NCBI RefSeq assembly: GCF_030936135.1
Contig: NC_082597.1
Span: 76,242,495-76,306,494, forward strand
DNA from: Gavia stellata
Lineage: Eukaryota; Chordata; Aves; Gaviiformes; Gaviidae
Length of the DNA stretch: 64,000 bases
Direction: 5' to 3'
Both the position numbers and the translations under genes were made by a program. The notes under the pieces were generated by a model, which saw only the letters and a list, made by a program, of their open reading frames with translations, did not search any database and was not told the DNA's origin. Below are positions 34,921 through 46,019 of the stretch, in pieces; positions within the stretch are counted from its first letter, which is position 1; each line of letters opens with the position of its first letter.

Positions 34921-36585
34921 GGGTTGAATTTTTATTTTTTCGATTTTTTTTTTAAATTTTTTAATTTTCAATGCGGCCGCCGTTTGTTTTCGCCTTATAA
35001 ACGGCGGTAAGAAACGCTGCCAGGCCTCAGAGGCTCAATGGCGCATGTTTGAGGCACCTCTGGATGCGAAAGTGATTCATGGGCGCATGACAGGAGAAAA
35101 CAGAAAGCAAATTAAAAGTCTCTCTTCTTTTGGGGATGTGTTTTTCCTTTATTATTAAGGCCTTGCTTATGAATTTGCATCGTAACCTAGGCTCTAAAAG
35201 CCTTGTACAATCACCCCTATTTGGTTTATCTTTTCTCCAGCTTACAAAAGGAAGCTGTCAGTCTGGCATAAGAACACAATAAGTGCTGGTCCATGTTTAT
35301 AGCTATTTCAGATAAACAGCTGTACTTTCTTCTCCCTGCCTTTGCCTCCTGTGCTTAGGAAGGCAGCCTTTCTCTGCCAGGTTATCTAGTTTGCTGAGGG
35401 TATTTTTGTTCTGCTCAATGACATTCCTGTAAGTCAAAATCCATGAGATATTAAAAGTCTGTTTAGCATTTGCCACTGTCATAGTTGACCTCTCTGAGTG
35501 AGACCTCAGTCACTCTTTATTCACAGCTCAGCGTTCAAACTGCTCACCCGTGGCTTTCAGTCATAGACAAACAGCGCCTGCGAGAAGCTTGTCTCATGCC
35601 GTGAGCCTCACTTATTCCAGGCTCAGTCCAGCATCCATCCTGCTCGTGGAAATCTAAGAAAGAACCTGTTGACTTCAGTGATAGCTGTAAACCCCTTAAA
35701 AACGCGTGGTAGGTTTTGGTCTACAGCGCAGCAGTTTGTGACTTGGCGTTTCAACAGAGGAGCATGAAGGAACCCCACATCCCAGTTTACATATGCAGAC
35801 CAACAAAATCCTAACCCAAACAGTTACAAATCCAACAAAAACAGATTTGTCAGATTAGTTTGTATCATGGCAGAGGGTAGCTGTAAGCTACAAAAGGGTC
35901 TCTTGGCATATGCGTTGCTGCTGGGTGGCTGCACCCACAGCATCACTGACAAGTTGGCCAGCAGAAACTCCTGGAGGTCTCCAGCCCAGCTGCCCCCTCG
36001 AAGCCGGACTATGGCCGACACGAGAGCTGGTCAGCCATGGTTTTGCCTTGCCAAGCCTGAAGACCCCTAAGGCCAGCAAACACACGCCTCCCTGGGTGTC
36101 CTGTCCCAGTGCTGCTCCATCCGCCTTGTGCTGAAGGTCTTTCCTAACAGCCTGGCCCTCCCAAGGCCAGCTGCCAGCTGTGAAACCCCCCGGGAATGGC
36201 TGACGTTGTACCTGGCTTTCAGAGATAAGAAAAAAGGGGTTTAAGTGCTGAATGACCATCAGCTAAATACCGGATGCGTACTGACTGGCACAAATCAGTA
36301 TCCTTTAGTCCCCAGCCCACAGGCACAGCTCTTGCTGGCTGTAAGCCGGATTGTCGAGGACACTACGCTCCCGGCCTTTCACGGCTCCCCATCTGCTAGA
36401 TGTGATGCCTGCTCAGCTCAGGGCTGGAGCGGAGCATCCGTGCGCTGGTGCTGCCTTCAGCCGGCGTCAGAGTGACTGCTGTGCAGCCAAAGCTGCGTGC
36501 TCCATGGCACACCGGCCTTCTACTGTCGGTGGCACAGGAGTTAGGTTCTTTTACCCTGCTACAGTCATGAGCACGGGTAGGTGTT
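34921..36585. other. Intergenic promoter gap between TM7SF3 and MED21
   Basis: An AT-rich tract (34926-34970) borders the TM7SF3 island. The rest is unremarkable apart from the antisense CR1 relic at about 36015-36180. No gene was seen. Confidence 0.65.
36015..36180 (-). mobile_element. Degraded CR1 LINE 3' fragment, antisense
   Basis: On the minus strand this reads like the part of CR1 just after the reverse transcriptase: GTTAGGAAAGACCTTC, then GCACTGGGACAGGACACCCA and GGGAGG, then GGGGTCTTCAGGCTTGGCAA and GGCAAAACCATGGCTGACC. The order and spacing match the CR1 tail as I know it, though it is diverged. Ends are approximate. Confidence 0.6.
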
Positions 36586-37350
36586 TCTGAGAGAAATAAA
36601 CGGCCTCGAAATGCCAGTTCCCCCTGACAAGCGGCACCGCTGCGGCGCCCTTCCCTCCTCCTCTGGCACTGCCCACAGCACCACCGGGGCCAAGCCCGCC
36701 TCTGCCACAGCACTCTCTTATTCAAAGCCAGGGGAGCAGGTCAGCAGCTGCCAACCACAGGCGAGAAAGCAAAGAGTGTCAGAAAGTGGCTTCCTGTGGC
36801 TCTGAAACCGGGGCGCGATGCTGCCCCTGCCCCTGCCCCTGTCCCTGCCCGCTGCTGCCCGCTGCCGCCCTGGCTCCGCCGCCTGACCCGAGGTAGGACC
36901 GGGCCTCCTCCTGGCCTGCAGGGGGCGCGCCAGGCCCGTCCTGACCCACCGGAAGGCCCCCCCCGCGCCACGCCCCCCCAACATCCAGGCGCCCTATTGG
37001 CTGCGCTGGTTGCTGCCGCCCGGTCAGGTGGGCAGTGGTGGCGGCGCCATGGCGGATCGGTTAACACAGCTGCAGGATGCGGTGAACTCGGTGAGGAGAG
37101 CGCTGCTCTCCTCTTCTCCCTGACGCCCGTTGTTCTTCTTACTGGCGGGGAGGGGAGGCTGGCGCTGGGTCGCGTCCCCGCCTGTCCCCACGGCCTCTGC
37201 CGCTGCACCTGGGCCCGGCCGTTTTTGGCTGTTGCGCGTGTGAGGGGGTGCGATTCCTCTCCCCGCCCCTGCGGTCCCCTGCCCCCAGCCCCGAGCGCTG
37301 GCAGCCCCCAGGTAGGGGGTATCGCCACAGGCCGCGGGGCTGTGCTCCCA
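36586..37350. promoter_or_regulatory. MED21: CpG-rich promoter region of MED21
   Basis: A GC- and CpG-rich segment covering MED21 exon 1. An inverted CCAAT box (ATTGG, 36996-37000) lies about 50 bases before the ATG. The start context GGCGGCGCCATGGCGG is an ideal Kozak site and resembles a YY1 element. A CCCCTG minisatellite lies at about 36824-36865. There is no TATA box. CpG density keeps several frames free of stops, giving spurious long frames on both strands. Confidence 0.75.
37049..37090 (+). CDS. MED21: MED21 coding exon 1 (residues 1-14)
   Basis: ATG at 37049 in a strong Kozak context. It encodes [14 protein letters not shown], with donor GTGAGG at 37091. Confidence 0.96.
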
Positions 37351-40300
37351 CCTAACGCCGGGGTGGGCTGCTGCGTGGGGTCTGCCGGGATACAAACTAA
37401 AATTGAAATAGCTTTCGTGTTGAAATAAACTAACGATCTCTTTACTGCTTGCAGCTCGCAGACCAATTCTGTAACGCCATTGGAGTGTTGCAGCAGTGTG
37501 GCCCCCCAGCCTCTTTCAGCAACATTCAGACGGCAATAAACAAAGATCAGCCTGCTAATCCAACGGAAGGCAAGTCTTTCTGCATCTCCTAACAAAATGT
37601 AAACGCGTTCTGATATAGTACACTCTATGATACAAAACCTGTACTCTGTTTCATGCTTAGCAAACAATTCCACCAGTAACTTGAGGAGTGACTGAAGCTA
37701 AGTCATAAATTGATGTCAGCTGCACTTGCTGCATAAGATTGTGATAGTGGAAACATAATTTTAAGTGTTAAGTAAGCATTGCAATGTATTTCTTGTGCTG
37801 GTTTCTTTGCACAGATACAGTCCCTCTACAGATATAAACCATTTTAATAGGACTGCTGTAAGAGGTTGTGAGTTGTCCATTAGTTCCAAGAAGGCTTTTT
37901 AGAAAGAATTAGTGTTAGTTTTATGAGATCATGTATGAGTTTAAAATTCTTCATGTCATAAACTTTTAATTATTTGTGTTTTTCCATGTATCATCTGCTT
38001 ATGTAATTAATTAGGGAATAATGTCATGTTGAATCTCCCTATTGACATTTGTGGTTGTGTTGTTGGCAGTTTTGGTTTTACTTTTTTTTTGAGAGAGAGA
38101 AGGAACTGATCTAAGACACTGAAATTAGCAAGCAAACTAAAAGGTCTTTCTGATTTGAGAATTTCAAGCTAGTATTTAAATAACCATGTTATTCTAATCC
38201 TGAATATTCTTTTTCTTTTTTTTTTCCCCCTCTTTTTTTTTCTTTCCCTGAGAAAATTTTACATATATCTTGTATCAGATTAGGTTTGTCTATTAGGATG
38301 TCAGGGGAGACTGGTTTGGAGTGCAGCAATGCACTTTCTAGGACAGTTGAATACTAGTTCTTCATTGGTCTAGGCAGGTTGCTCTCTGATACTGGAATTA
38401 GTTGGAAGAGCCAGCTGAAAGGCTTGTTTGCTTCCTCATCTTACCTGCTGCTGTCCCAGGTGCTGGCATCAGTGTGGTGCCAGGAGCTAGAGGCTTTGTT
38501 AAGGTCTTAAAATGGTAGGTCATGACTGACTTCTCTTCGGATTTGTCTTTTACTAAAATTCTGAATATAGTGACTTCAGTAAAATCATACAGCTATGTTA
38601 GCAATGCTGATGAGGCAAAACAAAACTACCAGTTATGTGTCTTTAGATATTTAAAGTCTTAAGAAGGCCTTCAAACTCTTTACAGGTAAACCTTGTTGTG
38701 ACCCTGAGTAAGCTTTAAATGGATAGGTTGGTTTTGTTGTTTGTTTTTAACTTAGTCAAGTGTACCTTTGAGAATGCCAATCTCTTCTATAGATTTTTGC
38801 CATTAGAAAGTATTTTCTCTCTTGCTTCCACAAATTGTTCATGAACCAAGCAACATAAACAAATATGTAAGATCTTAAATTATAAATTGAAAAGGGCTGT
38901 TTCAATATTTTAGTGGTAGTAATGAACTTAATTCCAATTGAATGGACCCAATTCACAGAATCACAGAATCATTAAGGTTGGAAAAGACCTGTGAGATCAT
39001 CAAGTCCAACCACATGGAAAGTTTTGTTTCTGGCTTATGGTGCCTCTTAGTAAAAGTCCATGCAGTTCTTTCAATGATATAACAGCTAAACTAAGGTCTG
39101 TTATAAACTTCCAATCCTTTTCCATTTCTCAGGGGCAATTTAACTTTTTCTGTCGCTGAATAGGAATTCTTCTTTTTTTTTATTTAAAAATCGTCAATTT
39201 CTTTAACTAATGACCTGTTGCTTAACGTGATTTAAATAATCCATCTATTTGAATCACTATCTTTATGTCGTTTCTAGTGTTCTTTTTTTGTCTGGTGTCA
39301 GACTTCAAAGCAAGGATTGAAAAGTTAAATGAGTTTCTAGCTACTTCTCAATACTTAATGTAGTGACTAGGACACTTAATACTGGTATTAGTAATTTCTT
39401 AACTGGTTCACCGTGATGGAGTTCTAGCTGTTTTCTCACTTGTACAAAGCCCTTTGTATAACCCGTTACCTTGTTTAATCTAGGATTGGAATCAAAGTAC
39501 CTTTGCCTTCTGATATGCTTGAGTTCCCATCAGTTGTGATATTGTTGTTTTTCTTCATGTAAGAGAATTTTAACACCTGCATACTTCAAGGCTGTAGAAT
39601 TTTCTGTGCTTTGTATGCAGAATTGTGCTTATTTCAAATAATGTACTGAGTGGGCTGACTTTTCTTTTTAAAGAGTACGCCCAACTGTTCGCAGCATTGA
39701 TTGCACGAACTGCAAAAGATATTGATGTTCTAATAGATTCCCTGCCTAGTGAAGAATCGACAGCAGCTTTGCAGGTAAGAGTGTTCTTAATTAAAATATC
39801 AAAACATAACTGAAGGCAAACTTCTTCCTTTTTTAAAACACATTTTTTTACACTCTAGGCCATGTAATCTTGAGAAATGACTTTAATATAAGCCTGAATT
39901 TTTCATGAGGGTAGCCTGTGAGTACTTTATAGGCTTAGTGGAAATACTGAACTTGCATCTAGTTCTAAATAAGATTATATACAGGAATAATATTTTAAAC
40001 TTACTTTTCTGTTAGAATGGTTTTTTTAAAAAAAAAAGGTACTTTAATCATAACACCACAATACTGAAAACGGCTACCCCTTTTTTTCCCCAGCCGTTCA
40101 ATTATTAATACAACAGATGCAACAGTACTGATGCATTGTGGGGTTTTTGTTGGTTTTTTTTTTTCCTCGGATAATCTTTCACATTCTCTCGCTCATTAGG
40201 AGCACGTTTCATTTTGTAGCTGCAAAGCCAACACTTTACTGAAGCCCTTTGTTCTTCCACAGTGTTTCCAGTTGTTAAAGGGTTTGCAGGGTATCCTTTA

Positions 40301-42635
40301 AGTTCTCCAGCTGTGTCACAAAACAGTTCTTTCACTTTTCAGTAATAGGGTGTCCTTCTTTGTACCAGCCAGACAAACTTGGTGCTTTTGTTTCTTGCTC
40401 CTCCTTTCTTCAGACCAGAAGTACTCCGGGAAGAGCTTGGGAACAGAGAGCAGCTACTGGCCAGGCAGCCATTAGCAGGTGCAGCCAGTATCACAACCTC
40501 CATTCCCTGCCTTATGGGAGCTGAACTGCTGCAAACAGCTTGTGAACCCTTTCACAATGCCCAACTGTTCCTCATTTCCAAAAAATGTTTTTGACCCACA
40601 ATCCCACAGTACTCTTTTTTTTTTTCCTGTTCTTTCTACAGATCTTGCCTATTAAAAAGCATCTTCTTTTTTTTTATTTTTACTCTAACTTTTAGATTTA
40701 CATCAAGTATTTTCTTTTTAGAATGCAACAAGGATGCAAAGAGTGCTGTTTCTCTCAGAACCCTGGAACTGCTTTAAGATCACCCGAAGGTTTTACACCT
40801 GGGTTGGTCATCTGTGATTATTCAAAGGCATTTTACAAAAGACTAATACTAGAGGTGCCTGCTGGTCCAAATACAAATAACTTGACAGTGACATCACATT
40901 TGGTTTTAAACAGGAGGTTAAATTTGGAAATGTTGCTGGTCACAATAATTGCTGAACATACTAATTGGACCCATTAACACCAGCATAATTTCATGTAACT
41001 GCGTATTTAATAGCTGAAGACAGCTTTCCTGCTGTGGACAAATGACAGGCTTCTTCCATGACTGAGCAGGGTCTGATCGTAGTGACAGCAGATGCAGGGA
41101 AAGCAGGGTGCTCCAGAAAGAGGAGGTGGTTACCCAGTAGGGGCATGCTTTCCTTCGAGGTCATACTCGAACAGTTTCTTGCTCTGTTAATGCAGAATCT
41201 CCTTTCACAAGAATTTCTGATCTTTTCTGTTTGGTGTGGTTTTGAGGTAAGTTAGCTTGGATTCCATCACTTACTCATTCTAGTTTTGATTTTTATTTGC
41301 TGGTGTTTAATTTGGTGCAGTATTTAACATAAATATTCTGACATTCTTTAAAAAGACTGTTTTGAAGGTGCTTGGAATACTCTAAAATACTCAGTACAGG
41401 TTTTGTTGACAAGTGGAAATAGATACTTGGCTAATAGAGATGTGCTTAGGCCAATCTACTTTTTTTTATACTAAGGTTGTCTTGGTATGCATTTCAAATC
41501 TGAGGCTTGTTTTAAATGATAAAAGGAGCTGCTACAATGCCCAACACAATTTGCCTGTCCCTTTTGAGTTCCCTTGTGGTGGAGTGGGCAGTGCATATTC
41601 TGCTCGAATCTGTGGCTTACCTGCAGTCAACTGTTTAACAACTGAGACTGAATTAATTGAGCTGGATTCGAAATTTCAAACTTTTACCTTTTGCCATCTT
41701 CCTTCTCTGACCCTTCCTCCAAGGGCTATCAAGTCCTTCATGTATATATTAACCTTCACTAAAGACGTCAGTGTTGCAGAACAGAAGGTGAATATATGTG
41801 GATAGAATTTGCCAGTTAGTTTAAGCGTGACTTCTTAAGGACCTGTATATAAACCTGTGTAGTTTCAAATTGGTATTTTTTAAAGCAGTTATTTTGTGTT
41901 GTTCTAACTGGATAACAGAAAAGACAAGTTTTAGTAGGTTTAAATTTGGTAAATATTTTAAAGTATTAAGATATTTTGAAGTTAAAATGTTTTATTTCAT
42001 TAAGTTGTCTAACTGAAAAACATTTTGGTTCAGAAACAAAATATTGAAGGAAAAAAGGTTAAATAATACAGTTTCATCTGAAATACGCTGTTTAACAGAA
42101 AGATTTAAATAAGTTGTGCTTACATCTTGCTGAGCACCTTTCAGTAAGGGAGTGGGGAGGGAGATAAATACTCACTTCTCATGAAGAAAAGCTGTACTGA
42201 GCCAAGAGTCATAATATGAAGGAAGCTAACATCTCTATTTGGTGGGGGTTTTTGTGTTTACTGCATGTGGATATGCACTGTTTTAGGCTGCAACCTATAA
42301 TGAGTTGCTTTCAAGCTGCTAGTATGTAATTCAGGGGCTAGAGAGAGAATCTTTCTCTTTTCTGGGGAGCACTAACTGTTCTGTCACCATCCTTCAGTAG
42401 CAAAGTCAATTTTGTATTGTATTTGAAGATCCTTCCTTTTCTCCCTTTTATTTTAAAGGCGGCTAGCCTGTATCGATTAGAAGAAGAAAATCACGAAGCA
42501 GCTGCCCGTCTGGAAGAGGTAGTTTATCGTGGGGATATGCTGCTGGAAAAGATACAGAGTGCCCTGGCAGATATCGCCCAGTCGCAGCTGAAGACGAGGA
42601 GCGGTTCGCATAGCCAGCCCCTGCCGGACTCGTAG
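37049..42635 (+). CDS. MED21: MED21 (Mediator complex subunit 21), spliced, 4 coding exons, 144 aa
   Basis: Joining 37049-37090, 37455-37569, 39674-39774 and 42459-42635 gives 435 nt, or 144 residues plus TAG, the same length as human MED21. The start is [20 protein letters not shown] and the end [17 protein letters not shown], nearly identical to mammals. The fold is an N-terminal helical segment followed by a long C-terminal coiled coil (about 85-135). Family knowledge: MED21 (yeast Srb7) pairs with MED7 in the middle module of Mediator and helps relay activator signals to RNA polymerase II in the nucleus. Intron 2 begins with GC instead of GT. The gene is divergent from TM7SF3, with 2.4 kb between the start codons. 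No lesion was seen. Confidence 0.97.
37455..37569 (+). CDS. MED21: MED21 coding exon 2 (residues 15-52), GC donor
   Basis: Acceptor GCAG ends at 37454. It encodes [20 protein letters not shown] onward to QPANPTE plus one base. The donor is GAAG|GCAAGT. A GT donor in phase is absent, and the next exon supplies AG-TAC to make Glu-Tyr as in the conserved protein. Confidence 0.95.
37570..39673 (+). other. MED21: MED21 intron 2 (GC-AG)
   Basis: A 2.1-kb intron with donor GCAAGT and acceptor AAAG. It carries T-rich tracts near 38205-38250 and the short antisense CR1 end at 38953-39013. Confidence 0.85.
38953..39013 (-). mobile_element. CR1 LINE 3' terminus, antisense, 5'-truncated
   Basis: The plus strand reads TCACAGAATCACAGAATCAT then TAAGGTTGGAAAAGACCTGT and GAGATCATCAAGTCCAACCA. 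This is the reverse complement of the well-known CR1 end, including its short terminal repeats (TCACAGAA). Only about 60 bp is present, a typical severely 5'-truncated insertion inside MED21 intron 2. Confidence 0.9.
39674..39774 (+). CDS. MED21: MED21 coding exon 3 (residues 53-86)
   Basis: Acceptor AAAG ends at 39673, donor GTAAGA at 39775. It encodes [20 protein letters not shown] onward to ESTAALQ, with no substitution from human that I can recall. Confidence 0.96.
39775..42458 (+). other. MED21: MED21 intron 3
   Basis: A 2.7-kb intron with T-rich tracts near 40140-40165 and 40615-40680. A 130-codon open frame at 41413-41805 lacks splice context and resembles no family I know, so it is not called. 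Confidence 0.75.
42459..42635 (+). CDS. MED21: MED21 coding exon 4 with stop (residues 87-144)
   Basis: Acceptor AAAG ends at 42458, stop TAG at 42633-42635. It encodes [20 protein letters not shown] onward, the C-terminal coiled coil and a polar tail. Confidence 0.96.
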   Translation, partial: AASLYRLEEENHEAAARLEEVVYRGDMLLEKIQSALADIAQSQLKTRSGSHSQPLPDS

Positions 42636-43985
42636 CGCCAGAGGGCAGCGTGCCCCTGCGAAAGCCGGCTGCCGAAAGTCGTGTGGGAAACACGGCTCTC
42701 CGTCTGTGGGGAGCCGGAACACCCAGCCCGCCTCCTGGGGGACTCGGAGTGCTCTGATCATTCCTAACAACGTCTTGTATCAAAGCTCAAACTGCAGTTT
42801 TGTGTGAGAAACACTTCCCCTGTAGAATCGGTGGTTCTGTTCCAGAATTACGTGTCTTGATGGATGTTCCCTTGACTTATTCTGAGCTTTCTGTTTATAA
42901 ATATGTCTGACTTCAACCTGATTTGTCATCTTCATTACACAGGCCTTAGTCCCTAAAGGGAATTCAGAAGGAAAATATATTAAGAGTATTTATGTAATTT
43001 GCTCGCTCCTACTTTCGAACCTTTATGTTCTTGGTGTATTTTTTGTAAGGCTCAAACACAGACACACTTGAATTTGCCAGAGTTCCGTGGAGACAATGCT
43101 AGACAATGATGTGAATACAGTGGTGGTCATCTGTTTTAATTAACACAAATGGTAATTAAACATTTGTATTACCACTTGGCTGGTTTACCACCCTTTACAG
43201 AGCAAGTAAAAGGATAAGTAAACTCTTAATATTTGCAGAGTACGTGTTCTTGCCACTAGCACCTCATTTAAAACAAATAATCTGCAGGTATCTGATGCTG
43301 GCATTTATTATTGTTTGTAATTCTTACTCTTACTCGCTTGTGCCATTTCTTTGCTTCTGCTGATATTCTGCATTCTTGTGGCAACCGGTGAATGCCTCTA
43401 AAGCAGACAGTAATGAGGAACCATTGGATGACTGGGAAGAAATTAGCAATGAGGAAGCTGAAAATAACTTATTACATAATGTTGCTTTTCGGTGTAAGCA
43501 GTGGCTGCCACGTGAATGCTGTGATCATAAGCAGCAAGAAGCCTGTCATCCCCAACATGCCCTAGAGAGATTTTGGTTTTGCCTTCACACACTGAATAAG
43601 TTTTTGCCCCTTGTCTTAGGATTCTAGAAATACCAGCCTCTCTCTTTATATTTGAAAAAACCCCACCAGATAATGTGGGGTTCAGTGCATGAGCTTGGAG
43701 TTGAACTGTTAATCATTTTCTGTATTTATTGCCACATAATGGCTGCATATTTCCTGGTCAAAACTACTTCTATATATTGGACATGCTGTCATTGACTTGG
43801 AAGTTACATGTGTTGCTATTGCATATAGGCAGATAAGAGCAATTCAAATATGTCTTTAGTATGCTGATCCTTAAGGAATTAGACGCAGCCGCTCACTAGA
43901 CTGCACCAGTGAGCGGAAAAATATACATGGCACAGGATGCATCTTGTATACAGCCTGTTTTGAGGATTAAAAATACAGCTGTTCC
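42636..43985 (+). other. MED21: Probable MED21 3' UTR and downstream sequence
   Basis: There is no canonical AATAAA in the first 1.3 kb after the stop. ATTAAA variants occur at 43155-43160 and near 43967, so the transcript end is uncertain. A 9-bp inverted repeat (43889-43897 with 43908-43916) could form a hairpin in a long UTR. Confidence 0.45.
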
Positions 43986-44371
43986 TACCTGTAACAAATA
44001 CTAAACCTGAAGTATTTAATCAGACTGGTATTTAATTAAGTATTTAATATTATTTTGTCAAATTTGCATAGCTGTAGTCATAAATTTAGTCTGCTACTGT
44101 GAGGCTCTTGTGATACCCAGATTTCACAGAAGGAAAAACGGTTGGGGAGGTGAACAGGCTACAGCACAGCCCCAGTTCTGTAACGGGATCTTTATTAAGA
44201 ATTACTGGGCTGTGGGGATTTACTAAGTCACGTAAATATGCCCATGTCCTGGGAGACTTGAGGGGCCAGATTTTCATTTGAAGTCAGTCATGGGGCTTGG
44301 TTCTGGTTTTGTTTTTTCCTAGAAAAACTGCATCCAGTGCATCTCAAGTTGGTTGGGGGGTGGGGCGGATT

Positions 44372-44392
44372 TTGTTGTTGTTGTTGTTGTTG
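44372..44392. repeat. (TTG)7 microsatellite
   Basis: Seven perfect TTG units in a G/T-rich stretch. Confidence 0.95.
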
Positions 44393-45079
44393 TTTGCTTG
44401 CTTTTTAAACTAGTGGACTTAGAAAACTTAGAGTGAAATGTTTGGGCTTTGCTTGTGGATTTGTTTTTTTTGTATGGAGATGTCTTAATTTGAGATTTGT
44501 ACGTTGCTGGAAAAGAGGTTAGGTCTTCATAGCAGATTCCCTGGTATACGTTAACATGTGCATCACCTCGAACTTGTTAACTTGGAAACTTTTGCTGAGG
44601 GAGATGGTCTACATCTTCGGTAACAATACAATTCTTTTAATTTCATATCTTTCTATGTCTCATACTTGAAAACTGCTGTATTTCTGCAGCCTGATATTGC
44701 CTAACTGTGGAAGCTTTTTCTTTTTGTCGCTGTTTACTTGAATATGCTAGCCCACTTTAAGTGTGTATCGGTATAAAACAGTTAATCACACTTAGAAGTA
44801 AACCTTAACCAGAGGTATAAGCTCTGCAGTAAGTATGTGTGGCTTTTCAGTACTTTACCTGTATCTAGTTTAGTGAATGTTGCCGATTTAATAGAGATGC
44901 AGTTTGTGATACAGTTAAAAACAAGTAACACAGTAAAGCCAGAGAGCCAAAATTGCTCTTTTTTCCTTGAGAAATAATGTAACCTTTAAGTGAGTGAGTA
45001 GTACTGCAGGATGCGTGACCCCACTGGTTCTTGCATGTTGTGTTGCTGGACTACCTGTTGTAAATCTTTACCTGCTCTT

Positions 45080-45260
45080 TTACAGTCTGCAGCTCCGTCG
45101 GTGAGGTGGTGTATCTTTTGTTGGGCTCTGACACAAAGAAAGGGGAAAAACACTGATTTGCTACAGCTGTCTAATGGACAGAGCATTAGGTTGGGGCTTG
45201 GAGATGGGGATTCCTTTCCCCTCTGTAATAGATGTGCTGATTTGTCCAGCCCCTGCTGTT
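45080..45260 (+). repeat. Possible ancient tRNA-derived SINE (MIR-like) relic
   Basis: The stretch TCTAATGGACAGAGCATTAG followed by GTTGGGGCTTGGAGATGGGG and ATTCCTTTCCCCTCTG has the order of an A box, a spacer and a weak B box, as in amniote tRNA-derived SINEs. The match is from memory and diverged; chance resemblance is possible. Confidence 0.3.
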
Positions 45261-46019
45261 GGGGTTTAAACATCTCTGTTTAAAAAACAATGTGTAATGG
45301 CAGTGATCTCTTTAGGGGGGTACTCATGCAAGAACTGTAGGGCATGCAGGATTACTGTGTGTGTACCATTTAGCACCCCAATTTTCAGTACAAAAAAAAA
45401 GGGGGGGAGGCAAATGCCTTTGGGAAAAGGCATTGTATCCTCCCTGAGAGGTCTTGACTGCCTCCAAATCTTTAATACTGAAGAGAGCGAGGGTGGGGAA
45501 GGAAAAAAACACTACATAACAGCTGCTAACAAACATATCGGGTTACATGCGGGAGAGCTGTAAAAGGAAACTTTGGTTGAGACAAGAGAATAAATGGAGG
45601 TAAAGCATCATGGGAAGAAAACAAAAGTATTGAGCAAGATGTAAAATGGTTCTGCATATTATGTTGGACAAGGAGTACTGCCCAGTGAACAAATTGTGCT
45701 TTGAAGAAAGATAGCACAGAGCATAATGGAAAATTCCATTGAAAAACAATCTCAACCACTTCAAATGAGCAGAGCATTTCATGCTGAGAATCCATACAGC
45801 CCACTGGCAAAGACATTGGAATCAATTTAGTAAATACAAGCGGCTGATCAAAGCTTAGTTTTCTTTACTATAAACAACCATGCTCAGAGGAAAGGAACAC
45901 CTCGCAGCAGCTGTTACCATTTTCAGATACAAGAATACGGAGGAATTCGTACACTTGTTTTTAAAGATACGGGAAAACGTGCATTAACAATTATTTTAGT
46001 GTCATGTCTTTATGAAATT

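Noticed and set aside
35888-36259. 123-codon minus-strand frame upstream of MED21
   Set aside because: Much of it is the translated CR1 tail relic and its flanks, with no independent coding evidence.
36796-37428. 210-codon plus-strand frame over the MED21 promoter and intron 1
   Set aside because: It overlaps MED21 exon 1 in the wrong frame, reads through its donor, and is low-complexity GC-rich sequence.
36741-37673. 310-codon minus-strand open frame across MED21 exons 1 and 2
   Set aside because: It is antisense to well-supported MED21 exons in a CpG island, where stops are rare. Composition is Pro/Gly/Arg/Ala-rich with no domain, and the part over AT-richer DNA is short.
41413-41805. 130-codon frame in MED21 intron 3
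   Set aside because: One or two frames of this length are expected by chance in 64 kb. No splice context, domain or recognisable family.
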